Shown here piece by piece: positions 26,633 to 37,800 of a DNA stretch of 64,000 nt. The position numbers were made by a program, and so were the translations under genes. The notes under the pieces were generated by a model. It saw nothing but the letters and a program-made list of their open reading frames with translations, did not search any database and was not told where the DNA came from. Each line of letters begins with the position of its first letter. Positions within the stretch are counted from its first letter, which is position 1. The stretch comes from Pseudomonadota bacterium (GTDB taxonomy: Bacteria; Pseudomonadota; Alphaproteobacteria; Dongiales; Dongiaceae), in assembly GCA_016183985.1 (NCBI GenBank), contig JACPDN010000006.1:806001-870000 (forward strand). The letters are read 5' to 3'.

Positions 26633-27588
26633 CAAAGACTCCGCGAGACGAACAGCAGGAGAGTGCCGAGCAGGCCGAGCATCAGCGCCGCACCCAGGAA
26701 CTGAGGAACCCGGAACACCCGCATCTTGGCCGTCGCGGTCTCGAACACCGCGAGCAGTGCGCCGGAAGCGGCCAATTTCAGCAGATAGGCGGCCACGCCG
26801 ATGAAATACGCGGCGGGCCCGGCGCCCAGGACCGCTATTTTCCAAGGGATAAATAGACAGGCAATGAGAGAGATGTAGAGAAGAAGCTTCAGGGCGGCCG
26901 CCAGTTCGATCATAGCGAGATGGCGACCGGAATATTCGAGGATCATGGCCTCGTGGACCATGGTCAGTTCCAGATGTGTCGCTGGGTTGTCGACCGGAAT
27001 CCGCGCATTCTCCGCAATCGCCACGATGATAAGTGCCACCAGCACCATCCCCAGGGAGACGCGCAACCCGACCTGATTGGAAGCCATGAAGGCGACGACG
27101 TTTGAAAGCTGAGTGGATCCGGCGACGAGGGCGACCGTGAAGATGATGAGCAGCATCGCAGGCTCCGCCAGCGTCGCGATCATTGCCTCGCGACTGGAGC
27201 CGATGCCGCCGAAGCTCGTCCCGACATCCATCCCCGCCAGGGCGAGGAAAAATCTGGCACTGCCGAGGAGCGCGATGATCGCGATGAGGTCGGCTGTCCA
27301 ACTGAACGTCAGACCAATCGCAAAGGTCGGCGTGAGCGCCGCGGCAACCCAGGTGGCGGCGAAGATCAAATAGGGTGTCACACGGAACAGCCAAGATGCA
27401 TTGTCGGCCAGCACCACTTCCTTGCGCATCAGTCGCAGCAGGTCACGATAGGGTTGGAATACCGACGGCCCCTGGCGGCGCAGCAGCTTCGCTTTGACCG
27501 TTCGCACGAAACCTGTCAACAGCGGCGCGAGCAACAGCACCAGCGCCATCTGCATGCCTTGAACGAAGAGGTCGGAAATCAGGACCAT
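26632..27588 (-). CDS. hyfC: Hyf-like membrane subunit C (NuoH-like)
   Basis: 318 residues (E. coli HyfC 315). Family blocks: VKAKLLRRQGPSVFQPYRDLL near residue 30-50, GSSREAMIATLAEPA and ENARIPVDNPATHLELTMVHEAMILEYSG, the NuoH signature that joins the membrane arm to the peripheral arm. Start ATG 27588 lies within the end of hyfB (10-base overlap); the longer open frame is antisense-like to hyfB and is rejected. Confidence 0.94.
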   Translation of the reverse strand: MVLISDLFVQGMQMALVLLLAPLLTGFVRTVKAKLLRRQGPSVFQPYRDLLRLMRKEVVLADNASWLFRVTPYLIFAATWVAAALTPTFAIGLTFSWTADLIAIIALLGSARFFLALAGMDVGTSFGGIGSSREAMIATLAEPAMLLIIFTVALVAGSTQLSNVVAFMASNQVGLRVSLGMVLVALIIVAIAENARIPVDNPATHLELTMVHEAMILEYSGRHLAMIELAAALKLLLYISLIACLFIPWKIAVLGAGPAAYFIGVAAYLLKLAASGALLAVFETATAKMRVFRVPQFLGAALMLGLLGTLLLFVSRSL

Positions 27589-29597
27589 ATTGCAAGTACC
27601 AGAAGCAGTGTCACGAGCGAGAGGAAGACGAGACTGAGATACCGACGGATGGTCAGGAATTGCAGCCGGTTGAGTCGATCGGCAATGAAGCCGACAGCGC
27701 CCGCGATCGGCGCGAAGATCCCTTCCCAAACGAGGTCGATCATCCTCACGGTCAGTCTGGCCGGGCGGATATCTCCCGGCGGGGGCATATCGACCTGTTC
27801 GCGCGCACGAAACGCAAGCGTGCCGAAAACGCGGCGTATCGGCTGCGCGAAACTGCCACCGGTGTATTGCATCGCGGCGTTCACGTCGGGGAATCCACAA
27901 CCCCAGGCGGGCGCTCGACGAAGCGCATGCGAGGCGAACCGGTGAATGGCAAGGACCGCCAAGGACGCGGAACCGGTGATAAAGACGAATACAAGCAGGC
28001 CGTTATAGGTGCTGTGGCTTTGCCCGGTCGGCATGATCGACAACCAGGCCACATCCAGCTGCCGCGGCATCCTATCGGCCAGCAACGCCTCGGTCACGGG
28101 CGACACACCATCGATCACCAGACCCGGAAGGATACCGGCCAGCAGGCAAAGCGCCGCCATGATGAACATCGCCGCAAGGGAACAACGATCCACCTCCTGC
28201 GCCTGCCCGGCAGCCACGCTGCGGGGTCGACTGAGAAAAGCGGTCCCATAGGCGCGCACGAAGCACGCCGCCACCAAGGCTGCCGACAGCGCCAGAATGC
28301 CACCAATCGCCGGCGCCATGATCTTGAGGGCCCATTGCGGCAGATCGGGACTGAGCAAGATCGCCTGGAAGATCAGCCACTCGGAAGCAAATCCGTTCAA
28401 TGGCGGGAGCGCGGATATTGCGACGCAGCCAACCAGGAAGGCGAAGGACGTAAACGGCATTCGGCGGATAAGGCCGCCAAGATTTTCCATGTTCCGCTCG
28501 CCCGTTGCCGTCAGCACCGCGCCCGCGCCAAAGAATAGCAAACCCTTGAAAAGCGAGTGGTTGAGTATATGAAACAGAGCGGCCGTCAGCGCCAATGCCG
28601 CCGCCCATCCCATGGCATTGGCCTGGAATGCGAGGGCTAGCCCGAGGCTTACAAAGACGATGCCGATGTTCTCGATCGTGCTATAGGCCAGGAGGCGCTT
28701 AAGATCGCTCTCCATCAAGGCATGAAGAATTCCCAGCACGGCGGTCGCGCCGCCAAGGAGCAGGACGATGACGCTGGACCACCATGTCGGCTCGCCCAGC
28801 AGGTCAAAGACGACGCGTATAAAACCATAGACGGCAACCTTTGTCATGACCCCGCTCATAAGAGCCGAGACATGGCTGGGGGCTGCCGGATGGGCGAGCG
28901 GCAACCAGACATGCAACGGCACAAGCCCCGCCTTCGATCCCGCCCCGAGGAGCATCAGGATCAGCACGAGGCCAGTGACGAATGGTGTATGCTGGGCGCT
29001 GCGGATCATTTCGAAGCCGTAGCTACCGTCTGGTCCGGACATCAGGCCAAAGGCAAGCAGCAGCGCGAACGTGCCGAAGCTTGCCATGACAAGATAGACA
29101 TAGCCTGCCTGCCGGTTGGCCTGGTCATGATGATGCGCCATGACCAATGCCCATGAACTGAGCGACATGAACTCCCAAGAAAGCAAGAATGTGAAGGCGT
29201 CGTCGGCCAACACCACCAAGTTCATACCGGCCAGGAATGCAGGGAAGAACGGCAGAATTCGATGTGGGGTCGGTTCGTGGCGGCCATAGCCCAGACCGTA
29301 GAGGCTTGCCAATGCGCTGCCGAGGTTGACGACAAGAATGAAAAAGGAGGCGAGCGCGTCCAATCGGAAGGAAGCGCCGATCCACGGCAGCCCAAGAGGC
29401 AAGGTCGAGACGGATGCCGCATTTGGCGCGTGCACCAGGAAGTATAATGCAAGGATGAATGCAACCACTGAGATGACCAGGGTTGCGCAATAAATGATAC
29501 GCGTGGCGACGGTCGATCGGCTTGCAGCAATGCCCAGCGCTGATGTTCCCAGGAGTGCGGCGATACACCACAGCAGGAACGCGCTGGCCGACGTCAC
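27579..29597 (-). CDS. hyfB: Hyf-like antiporter subunit B
   Basis: 672 residues, the same length as E. coli HyfB. About fourteen membrane segments; FLLSWEFMSLSSWALV contains the conserved Glu, GAGSKAGLVPLHVWLPLAHP the first Lys block, and FHILNHSLFKGLLFFGAGAV the second, as in NuoL/MrpA-type subunits. A soluble C-terminal tail (FPDVNAAMQYTGGSFAQPIRRVF) matches HycC/HyfB. It overlaps the XRE gene upstream by four bases, so the regulator and this subunit are co-translated. Confidence 0.94.
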   Translation of the reverse strand: MTSASAFLLWCIAALLGTSALGIAASRSTVATRIIYCATLVISVVAFILALYFLVHAPNAASVSTLPLGLPWIGASFRLDALASFFILVVNLGSALASLYGLGYGRHEPTPHRILPFFPAFLAGMNLVVLADDAFTFLLSWEFMSLSSWALVMAHHHDQANRQAGYVYLVMASFGTFALLLAFGLMSGPDGSYGFEMIRSAQHTPFVTGLVLILMLLGAGSKAGLVPLHVWLPLAHPAAPSHVSALMSGVMTKVAVYGFIRVVFDLLGEPTWWSSVIVLLLGGATAVLGILHALMESDLKRLLAYSTIENIGIVFVSLGLALAFQANAMGWAAALALTAALFHILNHSLFKGLLFFGAGAVLTATGERNMENLGGLIRRMPFTSFAFLVGCVAISALPPLNGFASEWLIFQAILLSPDLPQWALKIMAPAIGGILALSAALVAACFVRAYGTAFLSRPRSVAAGQAQEVDRCSLAAMFIMAALCLLAGILPGLVIDGVSPVTEALLADRMPRQLDVAWLSIMPTGQSHSTYNGLLVFVFITGSASLAVLAIHRFASHALRRAPAWGCGFPDVNAAMQYTGGSFAQPIRRVFGTLAFRAREQVDMPPPGDIRPARLTVRMIDLVWEGIFAPIAGAVGFIADRLNRLQFLTIRRYLSLVFLSLVTLLLVLAIWS

Positions 29598-29908
29598 GCT
29601 GGTCTCCCTCCCAGCTTCGTCGCCTTGGCAGCACTGCCGCGATCGGGCTTAGCGACATTCGGGTCGAGCTTAAGGCGTACACCGCGTCCGCCCGCAGGAC
29701 TGACGACACCTTCCGCGATCAATTCGATGCCGGCAACTTCGAGTCCAGACATCAGCTTTATCAGCGAGTCCACATTGCCGCGTATCATGGATTCACTGGC
29801 CTCCATGCGCTGAATGGTCTGCAAGGACAGACCCGACAGCGCCGCAAGCCTGCGCTGATCAATGCCCAACAGGGCCCTGGCAGCCCTTAGCTGTGCAGCA
29901 GTAATCAA
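29594..29908 (-). CDS. XRE-family regulator heading the hyf-like operon
   Basis: 104 residues. The helix-turn-helix occupies residues ~3-55: AAQLRAARALLGIDQRRLAALSGLSLQTIQRME, with recognition helix in LSLQTIQ. The tail (FVGGRGVRLKL-type GGRGVRLKLDPN) is common in short rhizobial XRE proteins. It is the first gene of the operon and overlaps hyfB by four bases. An eight-base inverted repeat at 29985-30010 lies 77 bases upstream and is a good candidate for its own operator. Confidence 0.88.
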   Translation of the reverse strand: MITAAQLRAARALLGIDQRRLAALSGLSLQTIQRMEASESMIRGNVDSLIKLMSGLEVAGIELIAEGVVSPAGGRGVRLKLDPNVAKPDRGSAAKATKLGGRPA

Positions 29909-30263
29909 AGTTCAGCTTCCCATCGATAGACTGCGAAGCATGACGGCACCACCAGCTCAGAACCATTTATCACATTTTCAACTCAAATTGCAATATTGGG
30001 AGTGCAATTTCTAGTGGTCAAAATATCAGTATTGATATACTATACGTCATGTGGCTTCGGCTCAAAATCTTGCCTTGTGCACTGCAGCGCTTCCCTGACT
30101 GAGTTCCTCGGTCAAGCGGAAACCGCCTGCCCCATAATCGCTTCGATCCAGTATCGAGGGATGCACTCTTGCGCGGCGCTGCGCGGAGGAGCCAGTCGGT
30201 CAACCGCACAAATCATTCGCGCCGAAGGGTCGCCGCATTAAGAATGATCTCTTGCACACCGCC
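29909..30263. other. AT-rich promoter region of the hyf-like operon
   Basis: About 355 bp. The part 29960-30060 is markedly AT-rich compared with neighbours and contains the inverted repeat listed separately; promoters of the leftward XRE-hyf operon should lie here. The remainder (30100-30260) holds short open frames with no recognisable product, and is the region beyond the end of the methyltransferase gene. Confidence 0.5.
29985..30010 (-). promoter_or_regulatory. Candidate operator of the XRE regulator
   Basis: AAATTGCA and TGCAATTT form a perfect eight-base inverted repeat with a ten-base spacer, placed 77 bases before the regulator's start codon in AT-rich DNA. Size and spacing (centres about 18 bases apart) fit a dimeric helix-turn-helix protein. 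Confidence 0.55.
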
Positions 30264-31805
30264 TCAAAGCAAATCCAGCCGCTTCAGTACCAGACCCTTG
30301 GACTTCAGATACTGACCGATCAACTCGTCCGCCACAGCGAGTTCGTCCGCCGCCGACGAGATCGCCTGACCACGCTTTGTAAGGCGCAGTCCGTTCTCCC
30401 TGAGCTGGGCGGCCAGGCTCTTGGCAGAGGCCTTGCCCGGCTTCGCCACATTGCCGATCTGCCTTGCGATGATAGCCTCGACCGGATCGATCGAAACGCC
30501 TGTACCGGCCACCCGCGAAACCAGCATTTGGCGGCCTTTCGTTGCTATCGCAAGGTCCAGCAGGATCCGATTCTTGTCCTGATCGGTATTTGACTCCCCG
30601 ACAAGCCTCTCGACGGGCCCAGCAAACGGCGCGATATGTCCTGCCGCCACCAAACTGACCAAAAGATTGTCGATGGTGGCACCCCGATCCGTCACTGGTG
30701 CGCATAGCGCGCGCAGCTGCGCCACTGTCTTCGGTCCTTCCACCATCGCCGCTTTGATAATCGGGAACAACTTCTCGGCGAAAGTCATCTCCCGATTGCC
30801 GACCCGTGCCTTGGCCGTGAACTGATCGTCTGCAATCAGTGACCCAAGCACCATGTCACCAAACACCCTATCGCGCTCCGCGCCCTCCAACCGCTGATGT
30901 CCGCGCACAAATACATCGCGCCGAAAGCGCTGATTCACAGCATAATCCTGCAGAAGCTGGCGCAGACGTGACGAAGGCTGGACATTAATCTTATCTGCCG
31001 TGTCTTTGTCGACCAGCAATTCGATATGGTTCTCGGGGAGAGTCGCCGAACCGAGGAAGCTCAGTTTCGCTTCCGTCATCTCATCGGCGACGTCGACGCT
31101 ATAGAAGAGCGCCCATTCCGCGTTCAGAAATTCATGCGCCAAATAATTCCTGCCGCGCGCCTTGAGGTTCTTGAACTCCATCGCCGTTCCGGCATTCGCC
31201 TTCAGATAGGCATATTTGTCGGCGCTTAGGCTCTCCATGAAGTCTATGGCGGAACCCACCGCGCCAATTGAATCGCCGTTGGATTGCGCGGCCGCCTCAA
31301 CCATCAGCTTTCGTAAGGGTGACGCGGCCGCCCAGCCCGGCAACGAATTGTAGCTCACGTAAAGAAGGCCACCCGGCTTCAATCGCTCCCGGATGATGCG
31401 CCGGATCTCAGCCCTGGCCTCTGCATTCACCCAGGTATAGACGCCGTGCAGCACGATAAAGTCGCATTCCGGAACGTCCGATGCTGAGACATCCGCAAAT
31501 CCCCGTTCCAAGAAGGCGACATTGTTGAGCCCGATTGCCTCGGCATGGCGCCTGGCGAGCGCAATATGCGCTGGATTGAAGTCCACACCGATGAATTGGG
31601 CATTTGGAAAGGCACCGGCAAAGACCGAGGTACTGCGACCAAGTCCGCAACCCAGTTCAAGATAGGTAAAAGGGCGATCGAGCCGTATCGGCAGGCATCC
31701 CTTCAAGGCCGCGACGTAGTTGAGCCAGGCCGGCGACAACTCCTTAAAAAAGCCATCGGTATAGATGGTGTCCGTAACGTAGCCCTGAGTCCAGTCGGCA
31801 CTCAT
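30264..31805 (-). CDS. PKMT-like methyltransferase with regulatory domain
   Basis: 513 residues. Class I methyltransferase fold at residues ~20-190: YLELGCGLGRST (motif I, ~48-59), GVDFNPAHI (acidic end of strand 2), FIVLHGVYTWV (motif IV region) and LKPGGLLYVSYNSLPGW. It is followed by a MethyTransf_Reg-type middle domain (HEFLNAEWALFY, LGSATLPENHI) and a C-terminal winged-helix-like part. This three-part layout is that of the outer-membrane protein lysine methyltransferases (PKMT) of Rickettsia, and of many uncharacterised relatives. It starts 14 bases after the stop of the giant RTX gene on the same strand, so it is co-transcribed with it and may modify that protein; this is inference. Confidence 0.88.
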   Translation of the reverse strand: MSADWTQGYVTDTIYTDGFFKELSPAWLNYVAALKGCLPIRLDRPFTYLELGCGLGRSTSVFAGAFPNAQFIGVDFNPAHIALARRHAEAIGLNNVAFLERGFADVSASDVPECDFIVLHGVYTWVNAEARAEIRRIIRERLKPGGLLYVSYNSLPGWAAASPLRKLMVEAAAQSNGDSIGAVGSAIDFMESLSADKYAYLKANAGTAMEFKNLKARGRNYLAHEFLNAEWALFYSVDVADEMTEAKLSFLGSATLPENHIELLVDKDTADKINVQPSSRLRQLLQDYAVNQRFRRDVFVRGHQRLEGAERDRVFGDMVLGSLIADDQFTAKARVGNREMTFAEKLFPIIKAAMVEGPKTVAQLRALCAPVTDRGATIDNLLVSLVAAGHIAPFAGPVERLVGESNTDQDKNRILLDLAIATKGRQMLVSRVAGTGVSIDPVEAIIARQIGNVAKPGKASAKSLAAQLRENGLRLTKRGQAISSAADELAVADELIGQYLKSKGLVLKRLDLL

Positions 31806-31819
31806 GATTTTTCGTATCC

Positions 31820-34800
31820 TTAGGCCGCCTGATTGCTGTGCCAGCTCGCGGCCAAGACCGGCGATAGGCCGTTTCGGGTTGTCGGATCGAGATTGAGCTC
31901 GCCTGTGCTCGGCGGCGCGAAAGCCGCCATGGCAGCACGGAGCTGCTCGACATCGCTGGCATCCGCGTAGCTACCATCGCTGAGCTCGATCCGATCGAGT
32001 TGATTGGCGGCGCCCGCATACCAATCCTGCACGGTCATCCGGTCGTTGCTCCCGATGATGTCTATCACAAGATCGTCGCCGTTCCGGGTAAACCACAGCT
32101 GATCGAAGTTGACGGCATCGCCGAGGAGCAATTTATCAGCCGCGCCATCGGCGTCGAAGGCATCAATGAGATCCTGCCCCGAGCCACGTTCCATTCGGAA
32201 TGTATCAGCCCCTTCGCCGCCGATGAGGGTATCATTGCCAGCGCCGCCATCAAGAGTGTCATTGCCAGCGCCGCCTGTGAGCGTATTGCTGGCCCCATTG
32301 CCCGTCAGCTTGTTATCGAGCGCATTTCCGGTGGCGTCTATGCTGCCGGAGCCGGTCAACGTCACATTCTCTAGATACTGCTTGTCAGCCAGAGTAAACG
32401 TGACACTTGCTTCAACAGTGTCGATACCACCGTCTGCCGACACCTCGTTTACAGTATCGTTGGCATTGACGACATAGACATCGTCGCCCTTGCCGCCCGT
32501 CAAAACGTCGTTCCCAAGACCGCCGTCCAAGCGATTGGCAAGGTCATTGCCAGTCAGCGTGTCGTTGCCGGCGCCGCCGACGAGGTTTTCAATATCCACG
32601 AGGGTATCAATGTCAGCGGCCCCGGCATTGGCCGTATTCGTGATCAAACTCGCGGTAACGCTGGCACTGGCATAGGCATAAGACGCTGTATCCGAGCCAA
32701 CACCGCCGTTGAGGGTGTCGTTGCCGAGCCCCCCTTCGAGCGTGTTGTCTGCGCTACTACCGACGAGGGTGTCGGCATAGTTGGAACCACGCAAATTCTC
32801 GATCGAACTGAATACGTCACCGACTGCGTCACCCCCCGTAGCCGTCATCTGAACGAGATTGACATTGACGGCCGCGGTCGAGCCCACGTAGCTCGCCCAG
32901 TCATTGCCGGCACCGCCTTCCAGCTGGTCGGCGCCAGCACCGCCCTGCAAGACATCATCGCCGTCACCGCCCTGTAGTTCGTCGATTCCGGCGGCACCCG
33001 AGAGGTTGTCATTGCCAGCACCACCCTCTAACCGGTTGGCGTTGCCGTCCCCGGTCAGGGTGTCGTTACCCGCCGATCCAATCAGGTTCTCGATGGTTCG
33101 TAGTGTATCGACCTCGCTGCCATTGATCGTCGCCGACCCGTCGGACGTACCGTTGAGGGTGGCAACGACCGACCCGCCCGCCAGATAGGCATAGGACGCC
33201 GTATCGATGCCGGAACCGCCAATCAAGGTGTCGTTCCCAGCTTGGCCGATCAACGTGTCATTACCGGTGCCACCATCCAGCGTGTTGGCGCCGTCATTGC
33301 CGGTGAGGGCATTGTCAAGCGCATTGCCGGTACCGCTCGTAGCATTGGTCAACAGCCTGAGGTTCTCGACATTCGCGGTGAGCGTGTAGGACGTCGCCAT
33401 CGACTGCACCGTATCAAAGCCTTCTCCGGTCAACTCCGTCACAATATCGCCTGCGGTATCGACGACATAGACATCGTCACCCTTGCCGCCCTTCATCGTG
33501 TCATTGCCGGCACCGCCATCCAATTTATTGGCACCGTCATTGCCGATCAGGATATTGACGAGACCATTGCCTGTGCCGTCGATCGCGCTCAGGCCGGTCA
33601 ATGTCAGATTCTCAATTGCGCCGAGGCTCGCCAGCGAGAAGTTGACGGCGGCCTCGACCAGATCCGCTGTTCCGCCGCTATCGCTAATTATGTCGTCGGT
33701 GTCCTCGACGATATAGAGATCATTGCCGGCGCCGCCGTTGAGGGTATCTTCGCCAAAACCACCAATGAGAATATCGTTACCGTCACCGCCATTGAGGGAG
33801 TCATTGCCGGCACCGCCCTCCAACCGGTTGGCGTTGCCGTCACCGGTCAGGGTGTCGTTGCCGGCCGACCCGACCAGATTCTCGATGGTCCGGAGTGTAT
33901 CGATTTCACTGCCATTGATCGTCGCCAACCCGTCGGATGCACCGTTGAGCACGGCAACCACCGAGCCGCTCGCTAGATAGGCATAGGAAGCCGCATCGGT
34001 GCCAGAGCCGCCAACCAAGGTGTCGTTTCCAGCAAAGCCGATCAACGTGTCGTTGCCGGTGCCACCGTCCAGCGTGTTGGCGCCGTCATTGCCAGTGACG
34101 ACGTTGTCGAGCGCATTGCCGGTACCACTCGTGGCTCCCGTCAACAAGGTCAGATTCTCGACATTCGCCGCCAATGTGTAGGAGGCGGCCATCGACTGCA
34201 CGGTATCGAGCCCCTCCCCGGTCAGCTCGGTCACGGTATCGCCAGTGGCATCGACGACGTACAAATCGTCGCCCTTGCCGCCTTTCATCGTGTCATTGCC
34301 GGCACCACCGTCCAATTTATTGGCACCGTCATTCCCGGTCAGCACATTGGCGAGACCGTTGCCGGTGAGATCGCCATCGGCCGACCCGATCAGCGTCAGG
34401 TTTTCGACGTTGTCGATATTGGCCAAAGACCAGGTCAAAGATGCCTTGACCGTGTCGGTGCCTTCTGCAGCATTTTCGGAGATCGTGTCGCTCGCATCCT
34501 CAATGACATAGATGTCATCCCCGGCACCGCCCTTCAGCGTGTCGTTGCCAATGCCACCAATCAGCGTATCTGCACCACCAGCACCTTCCAGCAGGTCGTT
34601 ACCGGCGCCACCTTCCAGACGGTTAGCCGCGGCGTCGCCGGTCAAAATATCTGCGAAGGCTGAACCGGTTAGGTTTTCGATGTACTGCAACACGTCAGTA
34701 TCACCGGCGCCGGCGGTGGCACTACCCGCCGTCAGGCTGGCCGTGACACCACCCTCTATCAGATAGCCATAATCGGCCGTATCGGTGCCATAGTAGCCGT

Positions 34801-37800
34801 AAAGCGTGTCGTCGCCCTTGCCACCGATCAGGATATTGGTGCCGGTGTAGCCATCCACTTTGTTGGCGCCGTCATTGCCTATGACGGTGTTATCCAGATT
34901 GTTGCCCCGCAGATCTCCATCCTTCGAGCCCGTCATGCTCAGGTTTTCGACATTGTACTGATAGACCATGTCATAGCCGACCGAGGTCAGGATCGCATCC
35001 TGACCCTCTCCGGCCAACTCGGTCACCACATCGGCGGCATTGTCGATCACATAGGTATCGTCGCCCTTGCCCCCTTTCATGGTATCAGCGCCGGCGCCGC
35101 CATCGAGTCTGTTATTGCCGTCATTGCCGGTGAGGATATTTACCGACGCATTGCCGCTTCCATCGATATTGACGGCACCCTTCAGGACGAGGTTTTCAAG
35201 GTTGGCCCCCAGCGTAAAGGTCACCGACGATTCCACTGTGTCGATTTCGGCCGTAATGGTGGAGTTCTCCGTGACGACGTCTCCAATATCGTCAACGACA
35301 TAAGTGTCGTTCCCAGCCCCCCCTGTGAGGCTGTCAGCGCCCATGCCGCCATCAAGGCGATTGGCGTTGGTGTCACCTATGAGCGTATCCGAGAAACTCG
35401 AACCAATCAGATTTTCTATCCCCTGAAGTGTGTCGACATCTCCGATGCCTGCATTGGCCACACCGTCTACCGCGGCCTTCAATTCCGCCGTGACACCAGC
35501 AGCCGTCAGATAGGCGTAGGAGGCTGTATCACCCGTTCCCGTCGATCCATTCAGCGTGTCGTTGCCCGCGCCGCCGATCAGTAGGTCGTTGCCACTTCCT
35601 CCATTCAGGATGTTGACGATGCTGTTGCCGATGAGCATGTTGTCGGATGCGTTGCCCGTACCATTGTCGGCCGACCCGATCAGCACGAGGTTTTCGACAT
35701 AGGTGCCCAAGGTATACCCGCCAATCAGAGCAACCTCAGCCGTGTCGGTCCCTTCGAGAGAGTTCTCTGTGATCGTATCGCCAACATCCCGGATGACGTA
35801 AGTGTCGTCCCCCTTGCCACCGACCATCGTATCGATGCCAGCACCACCGTCCAATCGATTGTCGGCCTCGTTGCCGGTGAGCTTGTTATCCAGCGCGTTA
35901 CCAATCGCGAAGCTCGCCAGGGTTCCCGTGAGGGTGAGGTTTTCAACATTCTCGGCATTTCCCGCCATGATGTAGGAAACCGAGCTTTCGATCGCATCGA
36001 TCCCTTCCTTGGCATTCTCGATGATCTGGTCGTCGGTGCTATCGACCACATAGGTGTCGTTGCCAGCCCCACCGGTAAGCTTGTCGGCACCGAGACCACC
36101 GTCAAGCCGGTTATCGCTGCCATCGCCAACGAGCACGTCGCTGAAAGCCGATCCGATCAATCCTTCGATCTGGTCATAGCTGTCACCAAGGGCCTCACCC
36201 GAGTTTTTGCTTTTATCCAGCAGATTGGCTGTGATGCCTTCCTCGGCATCGATATACGAGGCCGAGTCGATGCCCGTATTGCCTTTGAGCGTGTCACCGC
36301 CAAGACCGCCAATCAGAATGTCGTTGCCGGATCCGCCATCCAAGATGTTCACGCCGTCATTGCCGGTAATGGTGTTGGCACTGCTATTGCCGGTGCCACT
36401 CAGATTGTCTTTGCCCAGCAGCGTCAGGTTTTCGATGTCCGCGGATGTGATCGTATAGCTGACACCCGCTTCGACCGTGTCCGTCCCCGTGCCGCCACTC
36501 ACCACGTCGCCTTGATTGTCGACAACCAGGACGTCATTGCCGGCGCCGCCGTTCAGGGTGTCGGCTCCCAGGCCCCCATCCAAACGGTTGTCATAGTCAC
36601 TGCCATTCAGCGTGTCGTTGAAGTCCGAGCCTTCGAGATTGTCGATATATTTGAGCGTATCGCCCTGGGCATCGCCGCCCGAGCCATAGACGACAGTCAT
36701 GGTCAGGGGAACCCAGGTTTGGCCGCCACCAAAGCTAACTCCGGTCCAATATCCCCCAGAGTATATTGTCAACCCACTCGCATAGAGCGTTACCGCCGCA
36801 TTTGAGCCCTTATAGCTCGCCGTATTCGTGCCGAACCCACCATCCAGAATGTCGGCACCGGCGCCCCCCTCCAATACGTCGTCACCAAAATCCCCCAGCA
36901 GCGTGTTGGCCGCCGCATTGCCGACAAGCCAATTGTCGAGTGCATTGCCAGTGCCGTTGATGGCGTCATTGCCAAGCAGCGTCAGGTTCTCGAGATTGTC
37001 GCCGAGGGTGTAGCTTTGCGAGCTGAGAACCGCATCCGTGCCAGAATCCCAGGACTCGACGACGAGGTCGCCCACGCTATCAACAACATAGATATCGTCG
37101 CCGATACCACCAATCATCAGATCTGCGCCAAGCCCACCATCCAGTTTGTTATTGCCGTCATTGCCGGTGAGCGTGTTCGCAGTATTGCTCCCCGTTCCGT
37201 CGATATCGCCTTTGCCCGTCAGCACGAGAACTTCGACATTGTCGCCAAGCTTATGGCTGACCGATGCGTAAACTGTGTCGAAGCCTTCATCAGCCAGCTC
37301 CGTCTCGGTGTCGCCAAGATCATCGACGATATAGATATCCGATCCATCTCCGCCAAAGAGCTTGTCTGCCCCTTTTCCACCATCGAGATAGTCGTCGCCC
37401 AGACCACCGGTCAGGACATTGCTGGCGATGTTACCTACTATCTTGTTGTTGCCGTCATTCCCGGTGCCATCGATCGCAGCAGTGCCGACCAACTTTAGAT
37501 CTTCGACATTGGCCATGAGAGTATGCGTGACGGTCGCTTCGACCTGATCATAGCCGCCATCGGCCATCTCAGTGATGGCAGTCGGCGCCCCGGAGATCAC
37601 ATAGATATCGTCTCCGGCACCGACGATCAGGGTATCGCCAGTGCCGCCGATCAGCCGATCATTGCCGCCTTTGCCATCCAGAATATTTGCAGCATTATTG
37701 CCGACGATCTCGTTGTCCAGTGCATTGCCCGCACCGTCGATAGCGCCGTTCCCAGTCAGCGCCAGGTTCTCGACATTTTCGCCCAGCACCCAAGAAACCG

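Noticed and set aside
26633-27394. Upstream extension of the HyfE frame
   Set aside because: It overlaps nearly all of hyfC in another frame and has shadow-frame composition; ATG 26632 gives the normal family length.
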